NCBI GenBank assembly: GCA_007129135.1
Contig: SKWB01000104.1
Location: 1 to 14,163, forward strand
Origin: Halococcaceae archaeon
GTDB taxonomy: Archaea; Halobacteriota; Halobacteria; Halobacteriales; Halalkalicoccaceae
Direction: 5' to 3'
DNA: 14,163 bases
The position numbers were made by a program, and so were the translations under genes. This document shows, one piece after another, positions 5,035 through 11,722 of this stretch (position 1 is its first letter; every line of letters begins with the position of its first letter). The notes under the pieces were generated by a model. That model had not been told where the DNA came from. It worked only from the letters and a program-made list of their open reading frames with translations, and ran no database searches.

Positions 5035-5700
5035 CTACCCGAACCGGACCCCGACGTGGTCCAGGTCACCGTTGTACCGCGCGAGGTTGATCAGAAGGGG
5101 CGTGAGGCTCTCCACTTCCGCGGCGTTCGAGAGCGGGCCGGCTTCGAACGTCCGCAGTCCGTCGATCTCGGCGGCGAGCGCGGCGATCTCTCGGTTCGCG
5201 TCACGGTCGTCACCGACGACGAGCGTGTCGAAGCCGAGATCGTCCTCTAACTCCGAGAGCCGCTTCGCGGGGAGGTTGTGGAACGCCCCGACCACGGGGA
5301 CCCCCCCGGGCGCGGCGTCCGCCGCGAGCGCCGTGACGCTCCCCGCTGGCGGTCGGTGGTAGTGAAAGCCCTCGTCGTCGCGTTTGATCCCGACCGCCGG
5401 GCTCACGAGTATCGCGTCACCGATCCGGTCGGCGACGGACTCGACCGTGTTCTCGACGTGATACGGGGGAACCGAGAGCACGACGACGTCCGCGCGGTCC
5501 GCCGCCATCGTGTTCTCGAAGCCCTTGATCGTCCCCGACGCACCGTTCGCGTCGAGGGCGGCGTGGTACTCCTCGACGCGCTCTCGCGCACGCTCGGGAT
5601 CGCGCGAGCCGACGAGCACCTCGTGGTCGGTGTCGCGTGCCCACCGCAGCGCCAGTCCCTCGCCGATGTCGCCGGTGCCTCCGAGGAGTGCGAGTCGCAT
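5035..5700 (-). CDS. npdG: F420H2:NADP oxidoreductase
   Basis: The enzyme moves hydride between reduced coenzyme F420 and NADP+, linking the F420 and NADPH pools in the cytoplasm. The 221-residue chain starts with the dinucleotide-binding GGTGDIGEGLALRWA (residues 7-21). VGSRD (30-34) follows, whose Ser-Arg pair suits the 2'-phosphate of NADP. Later marks are VVVLSVPPYH (about 72-81), VSPAVGIKRD (about 98-107) and VVGAFHNLPA (about 135-144), the family's characteristic NLPA region. The end, LSNAAEVESLTPLLINLARYN, is also conserved in this family. A clear TATA-like element (TATTAG) lies 25 to 30 nt before the ATG. It converges on the HalOD1 gene with no base between the two stop codons. A related NAD(P)-binding reductase is the only alternative. 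Confidence 0.9.
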   Translation of the reverse strand: MRLALLGGTGDIGEGLALRWARDTDHEVLVGSRDPERARERVEEYHAALDANGASGTIKGFENTMAADRADVVVLSVPPYHVENTVESVADRIGDAILVSPAVGIKRDDEGFHYHRPPAGSVTALAADAAPGGVPVVGAFHNLPAKRLSELEDDLGFDTLVVGDDRDANREIAALAAEIDGLRTFEAGPLSNAAEVESLTPLLINLARYNGDLDHVGVRFG

Positions 5701-5723
5701 ACCAGAGGTGACGACGCGCGTAC

Positions 5724-5731
5724 CCTAATAC
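5724..5731 (-). promoter_or_regulatory. TATA-like element for npdG
   Basis: On the minus strand, TATTAG lies 25 to 30 nt before the ATG at 5700, consistent with a leaderless transcript. Confidence 0.55.
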
Positions 5732-5758
5732 TGTCGACTGAACCCGTGTGCGTGTCGC

Positions 5759-5789
5759 TCCCGTCGCTGTGATGATCCCGTCGCTGTGA
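5759..5789. repeat. Tandem pair of 14-bp direct repeats upstream of npdG
   Basis: TCCCGTCGCTGTGA occurs at 5759-5772 and again, perfectly, at 5776-5789, a period of 17 bases. A partial copy (GTGTCGCT) lies just before the first. The pair sits 59 to 89 nt before the npdG start, upstream of its TATA box, in the 140-nt gap between npdG and the HAD gene. It could be an activator site or simply a small local duplication. Confidence 0.5.
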
Positions 5790-5840
5790 GGAGCTGGAAC
5801 GACGGACGGTCGACGGTGTAGCCGCCCGAACGCCGCTCGA

Positions 5841-6719
5841 TCACTCCAGCAGTTCGGGAAGGTCGTTCACCGAATCGAGCACCGCGCTCGCACCCGCAGC
5901 CTCGAACTTCCGCCTCCCCTCGGGACCCGTGAGCCCGCCCGTGAGTACGCCGACGCCATGGTACTCAGCTCCGGAGTCCTCGCGGTCCGCGTTCACCGCC
6001 GTCTCGACGTCGTCGAGCGTGTCGCCGACGAACGGGATCGAGGTCGCCCCGAACCGCTCGGCGAGGGTCACGAGCGCCCGCGGGTGGGGCTTTCCCTCCT
6101 CCCAGTCGTCCATCGTGAACCGGTGGTCCGGGGGGATCTCGAGGCCGACGCGCGAGAGGGCGATCTCCGCCTCCGGCCGTGGGCGGCCGGTCACGACCCC
6201 CACCGGGTAGCGCTCGGTGAGCGTCTCGATCGTCTCGGGCTCGACGATCACCGGTTCGTCGTGGATGAACCCGGGCGAGCCCTCGGGGCCGATTGCAGGG
6301 GGGGCCTCGTCCTCTAATTTGAGATAAAGCTCCTCCCCGAGGTAGAGCCACTGGAAGACCGTCCGGAGTTCGTCCGGCTCCCAGGCGGACTCGACGCGGT
6401 CGGCTGCCTCGGACGGGAGCGCGTCGCGGACGACCGACCGTGCCCCAGAGAGCCCGCCGCCGCGTTCGGCGATCCCCGCGGTGAACGCCTCGACGCCCCC
6501 CTCGTAGCCCTCCTCACGGGCGAGGACGAACAGCGCGGCCGCGTCGGTGAGCAGCCAGTCGTTGTTGAACCCGCCCGCGTCCTTGAACGCCTGGATCTCC
6601 CCCCGGGCGATCGTCTCGTCGTAGCGCGCCGCGACCGACTCGACGATCGCCCGACGGTAGGAGTCGGCGACGTCCACGAGCACGCCGTCGACGTCGAGGA
6701 CGACCGCGTCTGCGTACAT
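5841..6719 (-). CDS. HAD-superfamily phosphatase (TIGR01548-type)
   Basis: The 292-residue protein is a haloacid-dehalogenase-type hydrolase with all four catalytic motifs. These are LDVDGVLVD (nucleophile Asp9, acid/base Asp11), VVTGRPRPE with Thr177, Lys210 in GKPHP, and [12 protein letters not shown] with acidic residues at about 233 and 236-237. The cap region contains [13 protein letters not shown] (about residues 43-55), a marker of the TIGR01548 subgroup found in haloarchaea and cyanobacteria. Its substrate is unproven, though a sugar- or histidinol-type phosphate is plausible. The frame is open 75 codons further up, but that part is Arg/Ser-rich shadow of UPF0146, so the ATG at 6719 is chosen. 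It starts 40 nt after the UPF0146 stop and is probably cotranscribed with it. A weak TATA-like ATTTGG is seen at -29. Confidence 0.87.
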   Translation of the reverse strand: MYADAVVLDVDGVLVDVADSYRRAIVESVAARYDETIARGEIQAFKDAGGFNNDWLLTDAAALFVLAREEGYEGGVEAFTAGIAERGGGLSGARSVVRDALPSEAADRVESAWEPDELRTVFQWLYLGEELYLKLEDEAPPAIGPEGSPGFIHDEPVIVEPETIETLTERYPVGVVTGRPRPEAEIALSRVGLEIPPDHRFTMDDWEEGKPHPRALVTLAERFGATSIPFVGDTLDDVETAVNADREDSGAEYHGVGVLTGGLTGPEGRRKFEAAGASAVLDSVNDLPELLE

Positions 6720-6759
6720 AGGCGGGGTGAGGGAGGGTCGATCCAAATCGCTGTCGGAT

Positions 6760-7158
6760 CTACCCCGGCCCCTCGGTGGCGAGATAGAGCGTCTCGCCGG
6801 GGAGCGTCCGCGTCTCGACGGGCACCGTCGGCGGGTCGGTCCCGAGGGTCGTGAAGCGGAAGGCCGCGCCGACCGACCGGGCGAGGTCGCGGATCGGGCG
6901 GTGGAGTTCGGGCGGGCAGTTGAGCGCGTAGATCGCCGCTGCACCGGCGTAGATCCCGGGTTCGGGATCGGTCACGTCGTCGCGGACGAACCGGACGCCC
7001 TCTGGAACCGGTCGCGCCTCGACGTCGGTCGCGGTGACCGCGTGTCCGCGCGCGACGAGGAGGGCGGCGACGTCGGTTCGGTATCCGATCCCGACCTCGA
7101 CGAGCGGATCGTACGCCGCGAGCGCCTCGCAGAGGGCGAATCGGGTCGCGTCTTGCAC
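6760..7158 (-). CDS. UPF0146 family protein
   Basis: The 132-residue protein matches the archaeal UPF0146 family of unknown function. It shows the glycine-rich [15 protein letters not shown] segment (about residues 20-34), then [26 protein letters not shown] (about 41-66) and [18 protein letters not shown] (about 76-93). The arrangement looks like a small Rossmann-type, methyltransferase-like fold in which an acidic residue follows the second strand, but no methyltransferase activity is established. The first usable start is a GTG at 7158; an in-frame stop lies four codons before it. It is divergent from archaemetzincin across only 36 nt and is followed by the HAD gene after 40 nt. No strong TATA element of its own is visible; GGTATGG at about -28 is a weak candidate. 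Confidence 0.85.
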   Translation of the reverse strand: MQDATRFALCEALAAYDPLVEVGIGYRTDVAALLVARGHAVTATDVEARPVPEGVRFVRDDVTDPEPGIYAGAAAIYALNCPPELHRPIRDLARSVGAAFRFTTLGTDPPTVPVETRTLPGETLYLATEGPG

Positions 7159-7161
7159 GAC

Positions 7162-7170
7162 GTATTTATG
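7162..7170 (+). promoter_or_regulatory. TATA box for archaemetzincin
   Basis: GTATTTATG lies 25 to 33 nt before the ATG at 7195, giving an essentially leaderless transcript. It sits only a few bases from the divergent UPF0146 GTG start, so binding of the transcription machinery here would cover the start of the opposite gene. Confidence 0.6.
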
Positions 7171-7194
7171 TCAGCGGCCCCCATACCGGTTTCC

Positions 7195-7716
7195 ATGCAC
7201 GTCGACATCGTGCCGGTTGGCGAGCTCCCTGCGGAGGTCAAACGCGAAGCCTCCTCGGGACTCCGGTCGGTCTACGACTGCGAGGTGACGGTCGCGAGCG
7301 AGCAGGCGATCCCGGAGGGGTCGTACGACAGAAACCGCGATCAGTACCGCGCAGAGGAGTTCATCGAACTCGTCAGCCGGGCCGGTGCCGGCGAGAAGAA
7401 CATCGGCATCACCGCGAAGGACCTCTACTACCGCCGCCGGAACTACGTCTTCGGGCTCGCCTACCTGGACGGGAAGGGAAGCGTCATCTCGACCTACCGG
7501 CTCCAGACGGCGAGCGACGGCGGCTTCTCCCAGAAGAGCGCCCGTGAGGTGTTCGGCGACCGGGTGAGAAAGGAGGTCGTCCACGAGATCGGCCACACCC
7601 TCGGTCTCGAACACTGTGACAACTCCCGGTGTGTGATGAACTTCTCCCCGACGGTGCGAGAGGTCGACATCAAAGAGCAGACCCTCTGTGGGAGCTGCCA
7701 GCGGACGCTGTTCTGA
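7195..7716 (+). CDS. amzA: Archaemetzincin zinc metalloprotease
   Basis: Archaemetzincins are metzincin-like zinc proteases with a second structural zinc. This 173-residue protein has every signature residue. HEIGHTLGLEHC carries the zinc ligands His130, His134 and His140 and the catalytic Glu131. It is followed by Cys141, Cys146, the Met-turn Met148 (VMNFS), and the CxxC pair Cys165/Cys168 of the structural zinc near the C-terminus. No signal peptide is visible, so the protein should act in the cytoplasm. Its natural substrates are unknown. The start at 7195 is supported by the TATA box 25 to 33 nt upstream. It is divergent from UPF0146 and is followed by a 174-nt gap with inverted repeats. 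Confidence 0.95.
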   Translation: MHVDIVPVGELPAEVKREASSGLRSVYDCEVTVASEQAIPEGSYDRNRDQYRAEEFIELVSRAGAGEKNIGITAKDLYYRRRNYVFGLAYLDGKGSVISTYRLQTASDGGFSQKSAREVFGDRVRKEVVHEIGHTLGLEHCDNSRCVMNFSPTVREVDIKEQTLCGSCQRTLF

Positions 7717-7829
7717 GCTGAGGTCGCTACTCGTTTCGAGACCGCATCGACGCCGAGGCGACGGCGCAGGGGCGCACCATTTGTCGCCACGGCCCGCAGA
7801 CACGCTCGATGAGGAGCGCTGGTAGAGGT

Positions 7830-7875
7830 CGGTCGGGAGCCCTCTGTCGGATCGCCCGACCGGTGGTCCCACCGG
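7830..7875. repeat. Two overlapping inverted repeats between amzA and the HPP gene
   Basis: CGGTCGGG (7830-7837) pairs with CCCGACCG (7855-7862), eight pairs around a 17-nt loop. CCGGTGG (7860-7866) pairs with CCACCGG (7869-7875), seven pairs around two bases. The arms share 7860-7862, so the two hairpins cannot both be complete, as in an attenuator. They lie just before the HPP start in a region with no clear TATA box. They could be an operator, an attenuator, the amzA terminator or chance. The remainder of 7717-7890 shows no gene that I can support. Confidence 0.4.
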
Positions 7876-7890
7876 GATCGACCCGCAGGG

Positions 7891-8445
7891 GTGAGCGGGG
7901 TGTCTGAGTTCGAACTGGAGCTCAGAGACGAGTACAGCGCGACGCTGAACACCTTCTTCCACTTCGCCGTGCTGGGGCTCATCACGCTCGTCACGGGCCG
8001 TCCGTTCCTCTTCCCGAGCCTGGGGCCGTCGGCCTACCTGCTCGCGACCGGCGAGCAGCCCCGCGAGGAGGGTCCGTACCACGTCATCGGCGGCCACACC
8101 GTCGCGGTGGTCTCCGGGCTGCTCGCCTACGAGCTGTTCGCGAACGACGTCAGTGCGTACGTCGTCTTCGCCCGGCCCGATCCCGCGTTCACGATGGAGC
8201 TCGTCTACCTCTCGGCGAGCGCGACGGTCGCGATGATGCTGACGACGGCCACGATGCTGGTGACGAAGACGAACCACCCCGCGGCGTGTGCGACGACGCT
8301 GATCGTCGGCCTCGGGCTGATGGGCGGGCTCGAGGAGGCCTTGATCATCGTCCTCGCCGTCGCCGTCCTCTGGTACGTCCACGAGCACGCGATCTCGCGG
8401 GTCGCGAGCTGGTACGGCTTCGATCCGGACGAGCCGCGCGAGTGA
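7891..8445 (+). CDS. HPP family integral membrane protein
   Basis: The 184-residue protein belongs to the HPP family of small four-helix membrane proteins; one plant chloroplast member has been linked to nitrite transport, but the archaeal role is unknown. The first helix is at about residues 20-36, followed by FLFPSLGPSAYLL (39-51), which holds the family's P-S-L-G-P-S-A motif. A second helix is near 63-83 (GGHTVAVVSGLLAYELF) and a third near 103-124. The NHPAACATTL motif (128-137) stands where others have H-P-P-A-A. The last helix is at about 148-164. No ATG is available: translation must use GTG at 7891 or GTG at 7900. No promoter is clear, and overlapping inverted repeats lie just upstream. 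It converges on the halocyanin gene with 27 nt between them. Confidence 0.87.
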   Translation: MSGVSEFELELRDEYSATLNTFFHFAVLGLITLVTGRPFLFPSLGPSAYLLATGEQPREEGPYHVIGGHTVAVVSGLLAYELFANDVSAYVVFARPDPAFTMELVYLSASATVAMMLTTATMLVTKTNHPAACATTLIVGLGLMGGLEEALIIVLAVAVLWYVHEHAISRVASWYGFDPDEPRE

Positions 8446-8472
8446 GCGATCGAACCGGGAGCGGACGACGGG

Positions 8473-9024
8473 TCACTCCCGTCCGTGTTCCTCCTCGAGC
8501 AGCTCCCGCACCCGGTCGCTCTGGCGGTCGATCGACTCGGCCGCGGCGTCCGGGAGCTCCCGGCTCGCCGGTTCGAGGGCGGGCTGACCCTCGGGCTCCG
8601 GCCAGCCGACGACGACCGTCCCGGCCATCCCGCCCTCCTCGTGGCGCACACAGGTGTAATCGTAGACCCCCTCGGTCTCGAACTCGTGGTCGTAGGACTC
8701 GCCCCCCTGGAGCGAGCCGCTCGCCCACGGCTCCGTCGCGGTGGGGGTTCGGGACCGCGGGCCGTGCGTGTCCGGGTGGTAGGCGACGACGTCGTGGACT
8801 CCCTCCTCCGGGACCCACTCGACCGTCCCCCCGCGTACGAGGTGGACGACTCCGGGGTCGAACCGACCGCCACCCTCGCTCGTCGTCCGGACCTCGACGT
8901 AAGGCTCCGGGTTTCCGAGCGCGTGCTCGTCCTCCTCGTCCCCGAGGCATCCCGCGATCCCGAGCCCGAGGAGGGGACTACCGCCCACGAGAACGGTCCG
9001 GCGGGCGACCCCTCGATCGTCCAT
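8473..9024 (-). CDS. Halocyanin-type blue copper lipoprotein
   Basis: This 183-residue small copper protein probably carries electrons on the outer face of the membrane. The N-terminus has a twin-arginine motif (Arg8-Arg9, ARRTVLVGG) and a lipobox LGIAGC with Cys26, so it should be exported folded by Tat and lipid-anchored. The cupredoxin domain (about residues 41-139) keeps all four type-1 copper ligands: His77 in EGVHDVV, and Cys125, His128 and Met133 in YTCVRHEEGGMAG. After the domain there is a tail of about 43 residues, ending in a highly charged probable helix (DRQSDRVRELLEEEHGRE), which is not part of the fold. The ATG at 9024 has a TTTT TATA-like core at -28 to -25. It is divergent from a PQQ-type dehydrogenase, a possible electron donor. 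Confidence 0.92.
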   Translation of the reverse strand: MDDRGVARRTVLVGGSPLLGLGIAGCLGDEEDEHALGNPEPYVEVRTTSEGGGRFDPGVVHLVRGGTVEWVPEEGVHDVVAYHPDTHGPRSRTPTATEPWASGSLQGGESYDHEFETEGVYDYTCVRHEEGGMAGTVVVGWPEPEGQPALEPASRELPDAAAESIDRQSDRVRELLEEEHGRE

Positions 9025-9046
9025 ACGCGGTGTGAGCCGCGGAGAC

Positions 9047-9055
9047 GCAAAAGCG
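9047..9055 (-). promoter_or_regulatory. TATA-like element for the halocyanin gene
   Basis: CGCTTTTGC on the minus strand places TTTT 25 to 28 nt before the ATG at 9024. It faces a similar element for the divergent dehydrogenase about 110 nt away. Confidence 0.5.
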
Positions 9056-9160
9056 CCCCGGACCCCCGTACGATCGACGGGGGGTCGGGTATCCGATCGA
9101 CCGCGTGACTCGCGCTGGACCGACCGCACTCGAGCGACGCACCCGACCGGACGGCCGACA

Positions 9161-9169
9161 CGTTTTCGT
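9161..9169 (+). promoter_or_regulatory. TATA-like element for the PQQ-type dehydrogenase
   Basis: CGTTTTCGT places TTTT 26 to 29 nt before the ATG at 9192. It supports that start over the in-frame upstream start at 9105. Confidence 0.5.
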
Positions 9170-9191
9170 CCGCAGCGACGAACCTCGGTCC

Positions 9192-10466
9192 ATGTACCCC
9201 GCCACGACGCGCCGGGGACTCCTGGCGGCGATCGGCGCGTCGAGCGTCGCGCTCTCGGGCTGTCTCGACGACGGGCCCTCTGCCGACCTCCCGAGCGACG
9301 ACGACGCCGCGGATCACGCGTTCGAGGTCCTCGTCCAGAACCTCGAGATACCGTGGGACGTGACGGCCGCGCCGACCGGAGAGCTCTTTCTCACCGAGCG
9401 GACGGGTCGCCTGCTCCGGTTCGACGGCGAGGGACTGGAGGCGGTCGTCGAGCCCGAGGACGCGATCGACGCGGAGGCGCTCGACCCCGGTACGGAGGAG
9501 TCTCCGTGGTGGGTCGACGGCGGAGAGGGGGGCACCCTGGGGGTGGCGGTCGATCCGGACTATCCGGAGCCGGCGTTCGTCTACGTCTACTACACCTCCC
9601 GGGAGGGGGTGAACCGGGTGGTTCGGTTCGACGCGGAGTCGGCGGACCCGGGAGAGAGCCGGGAGGTGATCGTCGACGGAATCCCCGCGGAGACGACGCA
9701 CAACGGCGGTCGGATCGCGTTCGGCCCCGACGACCGACTCTGGATCTGCACGGGCGACGCCGAACGGCTGGACGAGACGCGGGACCCGGGGTCGCTCGCG
9801 GGGAAGGTGCTGAGAGTGACGGCCGAGGGAGAGCCCGCCGAGGACAACCCCGACCTCGGCTCCGACGCGGATCCGCGGGTCTACACGCTCGGTCACCGCA
9901 ACCCACAGGGGATCGACTGGCTCCCCGACGAGACCCCCGTACTCGCCGAACACGGCCCCGGCGCGAGGGACGAGCTGAACGTGCTGGTGCCGGGCGGGGA
10001 CTACGGCTGGCCGGACGCCCGCGGCCCGCCCGGCGACGATCGGGAGGGCCCCTACGACGAGTTCGAGGAGGTGGTCCCGCCACTCGTGAACACCGGTCCG
10101 ACGACGACGTGGGCCCCTTCCGGGCTCTGTTACTACGGCGGGGACGCGGTCCCAGAGTGGGAGGGGCGGCTGCTCGTCGCGGGACTCCGCTCGCAACGAC
10201 TCCACGTCGTGGCGGTAGCGGAGGGCGACGACACACCCGAGGTGGAGGGCGAGGACGCGACTCGCTACGACGAGGCGTGGTACTACGAGGGGCTCACCGC
10301 CGCGTCGTACGGCGCGCTCGCGGGCGGGCTCGGGCGGATCCGCCACGTCGAGGAGGGTGGAGGAGAGCTCTACGCGATCACGTCGAACCGCGACGGTCGG
10401 ACGGACGAGGAGGACCCGTTCCCGACCGACCGTGACGACGTGCTGGTTCGGCTGACCGGGGAGTGA
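9192..10466 (+). CDS. PQQ-dependent sugar dehydrogenase (soluble GDH-type beta-propeller) lipoprotein
   Basis: The 424-residue protein belongs to the glucose/sorbosone dehydrogenase family. These six-bladed propellers use PQQ to oxidise sugars outside the cell. The N-terminus has a twin-arginine motif (TRRGLLAAIG, Arg7-Arg8) and lipobox LSGC with Cys24, so it is a Tat-exported lipoprotein. Conserved blocks are IPWDV (53-57), GGEGGTLGVA (about 110-119), THNGGRIAFGPD with the probable catalytic His170, GHRNPQG with the PQQ-binding Arg236 and Asn237, EHGP (253-256) and GGDYGWP (268-274). A proline- and tryptophan-containing insertion precedes the GGEGG block, which I believe is common in haloarchaeal members. 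The substrate is unknown, and not all family members are proven PQQ enzymes. It is divergent from a halocyanin and is followed at once by a frameshifted small membrane-protein gene. Confidence 0.93.
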   Translation: MYPATTRRGLLAAIGASSVALSGCLDDGPSADLPSDDDAADHAFEVLVQNLEIPWDVTAAPTGELFLTERTGRLLRFDGEGLEAVVEPEDAIDAEALDPGTEESPWWVDGGEGGTLGVAVDPDYPEPAFVYVYYTSREGVNRVVRFDAESADPGESREVIVDGIPAETTHNGGRIAFGPDDRLWICTGDAERLDETRDPGSLAGKVLRVTAEGEPAEDNPDLGSDADPRVYTLGHRNPQGIDWLPDETPVLAEHGPGARDELNVLVPGGDYGWPDARGPPGDDREGPYDEFEEVVPPLVNTGPTTTWAPSGLCYYGGDAVPEWEGRLLVAGLRSQRLHVVAVAEGDDTPEVEGEDATRYDEAWYYEGLTAASYGALAGGLGRIRHVEEGGGELYAITSNRDGRTDEEDPFPTDRDDVLVRLTGE

Positions 10467-10516
10467 GTCCCACCGAATCGACAGGAATACGACGTTTCGA
10501 TCGACAACGCATACCG

Positions 10517-10907
10517 ATGCGAGCGTCGCTCACCGCCGCCCTCCGCGGGATCGCTGCCGGCGTGTCGGTCCTCGCTGAACGTCCTGCTGGGGCGGGAGCC
10601 TCCGTCCACCGACGCGAACGGGGAGGGCTCCGACTGGTGGCTCGCGACCCTCGAACCCGCGCTCGAGGGGTCCTGGACCCGGTGGTCGGACCTCGTCCTC
10701 GGGGTGGGGATGGCCGGGCTGGGGATCGGCTCGTTCGTCCTCCTCGCGACCGGCTCGCACGACGAACCGCCGACCGGGTTACTGGTCACGGGCTTTCTCG
10801 GCGTCACCGGGGCGATGATCGTGCTGCCGTGGGCGCTCGCGGAGACCCTCGATCCGTTCGGAGAGAGTACGGAGGGGAACGACGAACCGGGCGGAGGAGG
10901 CGGCTGA
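10517..10907 (+). pseudogene. Small membrane protein, reading frame interrupted by a frameshift near 10573
   Basis: From the ATG at 10517 one frame gives MRASLTAALRGIAAGVSVL and then becomes poor. From about 10572 the next frame gives LNVLLGREPPSTDANGEGSD and continues to the TGA at 10905-10907, with two more hydrophobic segments (LGIGSFVLLATG and LLVTGFLGVTGAMIVLPWAL). Spliced, the first membrane helix runs unbroken across the junction, and G/C-ending codons switch frame at the same place. One extra base, or two missing bases, near 10570-10576 explains it. The downstream frame has no ATG before 10704 and no GTG, so it cannot make the first helix alone. A GTG at 10463, overlapping the dehydrogenase stop, is an alternative start in the upstream frame. 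The protein would have about 129 residues, three membrane helices and an acidic Gly-rich tail. I do not recognise the family. It may be a real mutation, a sequencing error or programmed frameshifting. Confidence 0.65.
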
Positions 10908-10973
10908 GAGACGGGGCTACGCGAGTCGTCCGAGAGACGAGAACGGATGCCGACTCGATCGATTGTAGGGGCG

Positions 10974-11654
10974 TCACTCCTCCGGAGCCGTCGCGACCCC
11001 GGTAGTGACGATCGTCTGTAGGCCCTCCTCGACGGTCATGTCCACGTCCAGCACCCGATCCGTGGGAACGAAGAGCAGCGACCCGCCGCTCGGGTTCGGC
11101 GGGTTCGGGAGGAAGACCGTACACATCTCCTCGTGGCCGGCCGCCTGCTCGATCTCCGGCGGCGTCTCCGCGGTCAGGAAGCCGAGGCGGAACGTCTCCT
11201 CGTGCGGGACCTCGATCAGCTTCACCTCCTCGAAGCTGTCGGAGTCGTCGGCGAGGAGGATCTCGCTCATCTGGCGAAAGCCCCGGTAGACCGATCCGAG
11301 CAGGGGGATCGACTCGACCAGTCCGTCGAACCACTCCTTCGAGACGTGGTCGGCCGTCCCGCGTGCGATCGCGCCCGTAACGAGCAGGACGAGGAGAAAG
11401 GCGAGCACGCTCCCCAGTTCGATCACCGGGTTCGGGACCGGGAACGGGAGGACATAGTTCACGACCCGGACGACTGGAACGAGGACCGAGGAGACGAAAT
11501 CCAGCGCGAACTGGAGCACGATCAGCGTGACCACCAGCGGGATGAAGAGCACCGCACCGGTCACGAACCAGCTCTCGAGCGTCTCGCGGACGCCGGAGCC
11601 GTCCTCGCCCTCCGACGCCCCGTCACGTCCCGCCGAGTCGTCTCGATCGGCCAT
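10974..11654 (-). CDS. DUF502 family membrane protein
   Basis: The 226-residue protein matches DUF502, a widespread family of unknown function. A disordered acidic N-terminus (about residues 1-25) is followed by WFVTGAVLFIPLVVTLIVL, the first membrane helix (about 29-47). A second hydrophobic stretch (about 48-66) and a third helix (VIELGSVLAFLLVLLVTGAIARG, about 77-99) come next. The soluble part holds the family's conserved LVESIPLLGSVYRGFRQ (about 112-128), LGFLT and CTVFLPNPPNPSGGSLLFVP (about 177-196). The P-N-P-P-N-P-x-G-G motif is the clearest marker. The start at 11654 has a TTTT TATA-like core at -28 to -25, so it is probably transcribed separately from RLI, whose stop lies 68 nt upstream on the same strand. 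It converges on the frameshifted membrane-protein gene. Confidence 0.92.
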   Translation of the reverse strand: MADRDDSAGRDGASEGEDGSGVRETLESWFVTGAVLFIPLVVTLIVLQFALDFVSSVLVPVVRVVNYVLPFPVPNPVIELGSVLAFLLVLLVTGAIARGTADHVSKEWFDGLVESIPLLGSVYRGFRQMSEILLADDSDSFEEVKLIEVPHEETFRLGFLTAETPPEIEQAAGHEEMCTVFLPNPPNPSGGSLLFVPTDRVLDVDMTVEEGLQTIVTTGVATAPEE

Positions 11655-11676
11655 GTGCGCGGGAGACGGCGGGTGG

Positions 11677-11685
11677 CGAAAAGCG
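11677..11685 (-). promoter_or_regulatory. TATA-like element for the DUF502 gene
   Basis: CGCTTTTCG on the minus strand places TTTT 25 to 28 nt before the ATG at 11654, within the 68-nt gap after the RLI gene. Confidence 0.5.
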
Positions 11686-11722
11686 TTCTACGCGCAGGTT
11701 CGGCGACGGAGTGATCGGGAGG

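Noticed and set aside
7809..7907. A short frame from ATG 7809 ending inside the start of the HPP gene, as a possible leader peptide.
   Set aside because: Its product is Arg/Gly-rich, there is no clear promoter or regulatory codon run, and it is as likely chance as real.
8205..10346. A very long open frame (over 700 codons) on the minus strand.
   Set aside because: It lies antisense to the HPP, halocyanin and PQQ dehydrogenase region, and its translation is Arg/Ser/Pro/Val-rich with no recognisable motif. Long antisense frames are expected in GC-rich DNA with G/C-ending codons.
9032..10435. A 467-codon plus-strand frame overlapping the PQQ dehydrogenase.
   Set aside because: It is out of frame with a clearly identified enzyme and extremely Arg/Gly-rich, typical of a shadow frame.
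10463..11005. A 180-codon plus-strand frame starting at a GTG that overlaps the dehydrogenase stop.
   Set aside because: Only its first part (to about 10575) looks like protein. After that it is Arg-rich and the neighbouring frame takes over, so I treated it as a frameshifted gene rather than a separate CDS.
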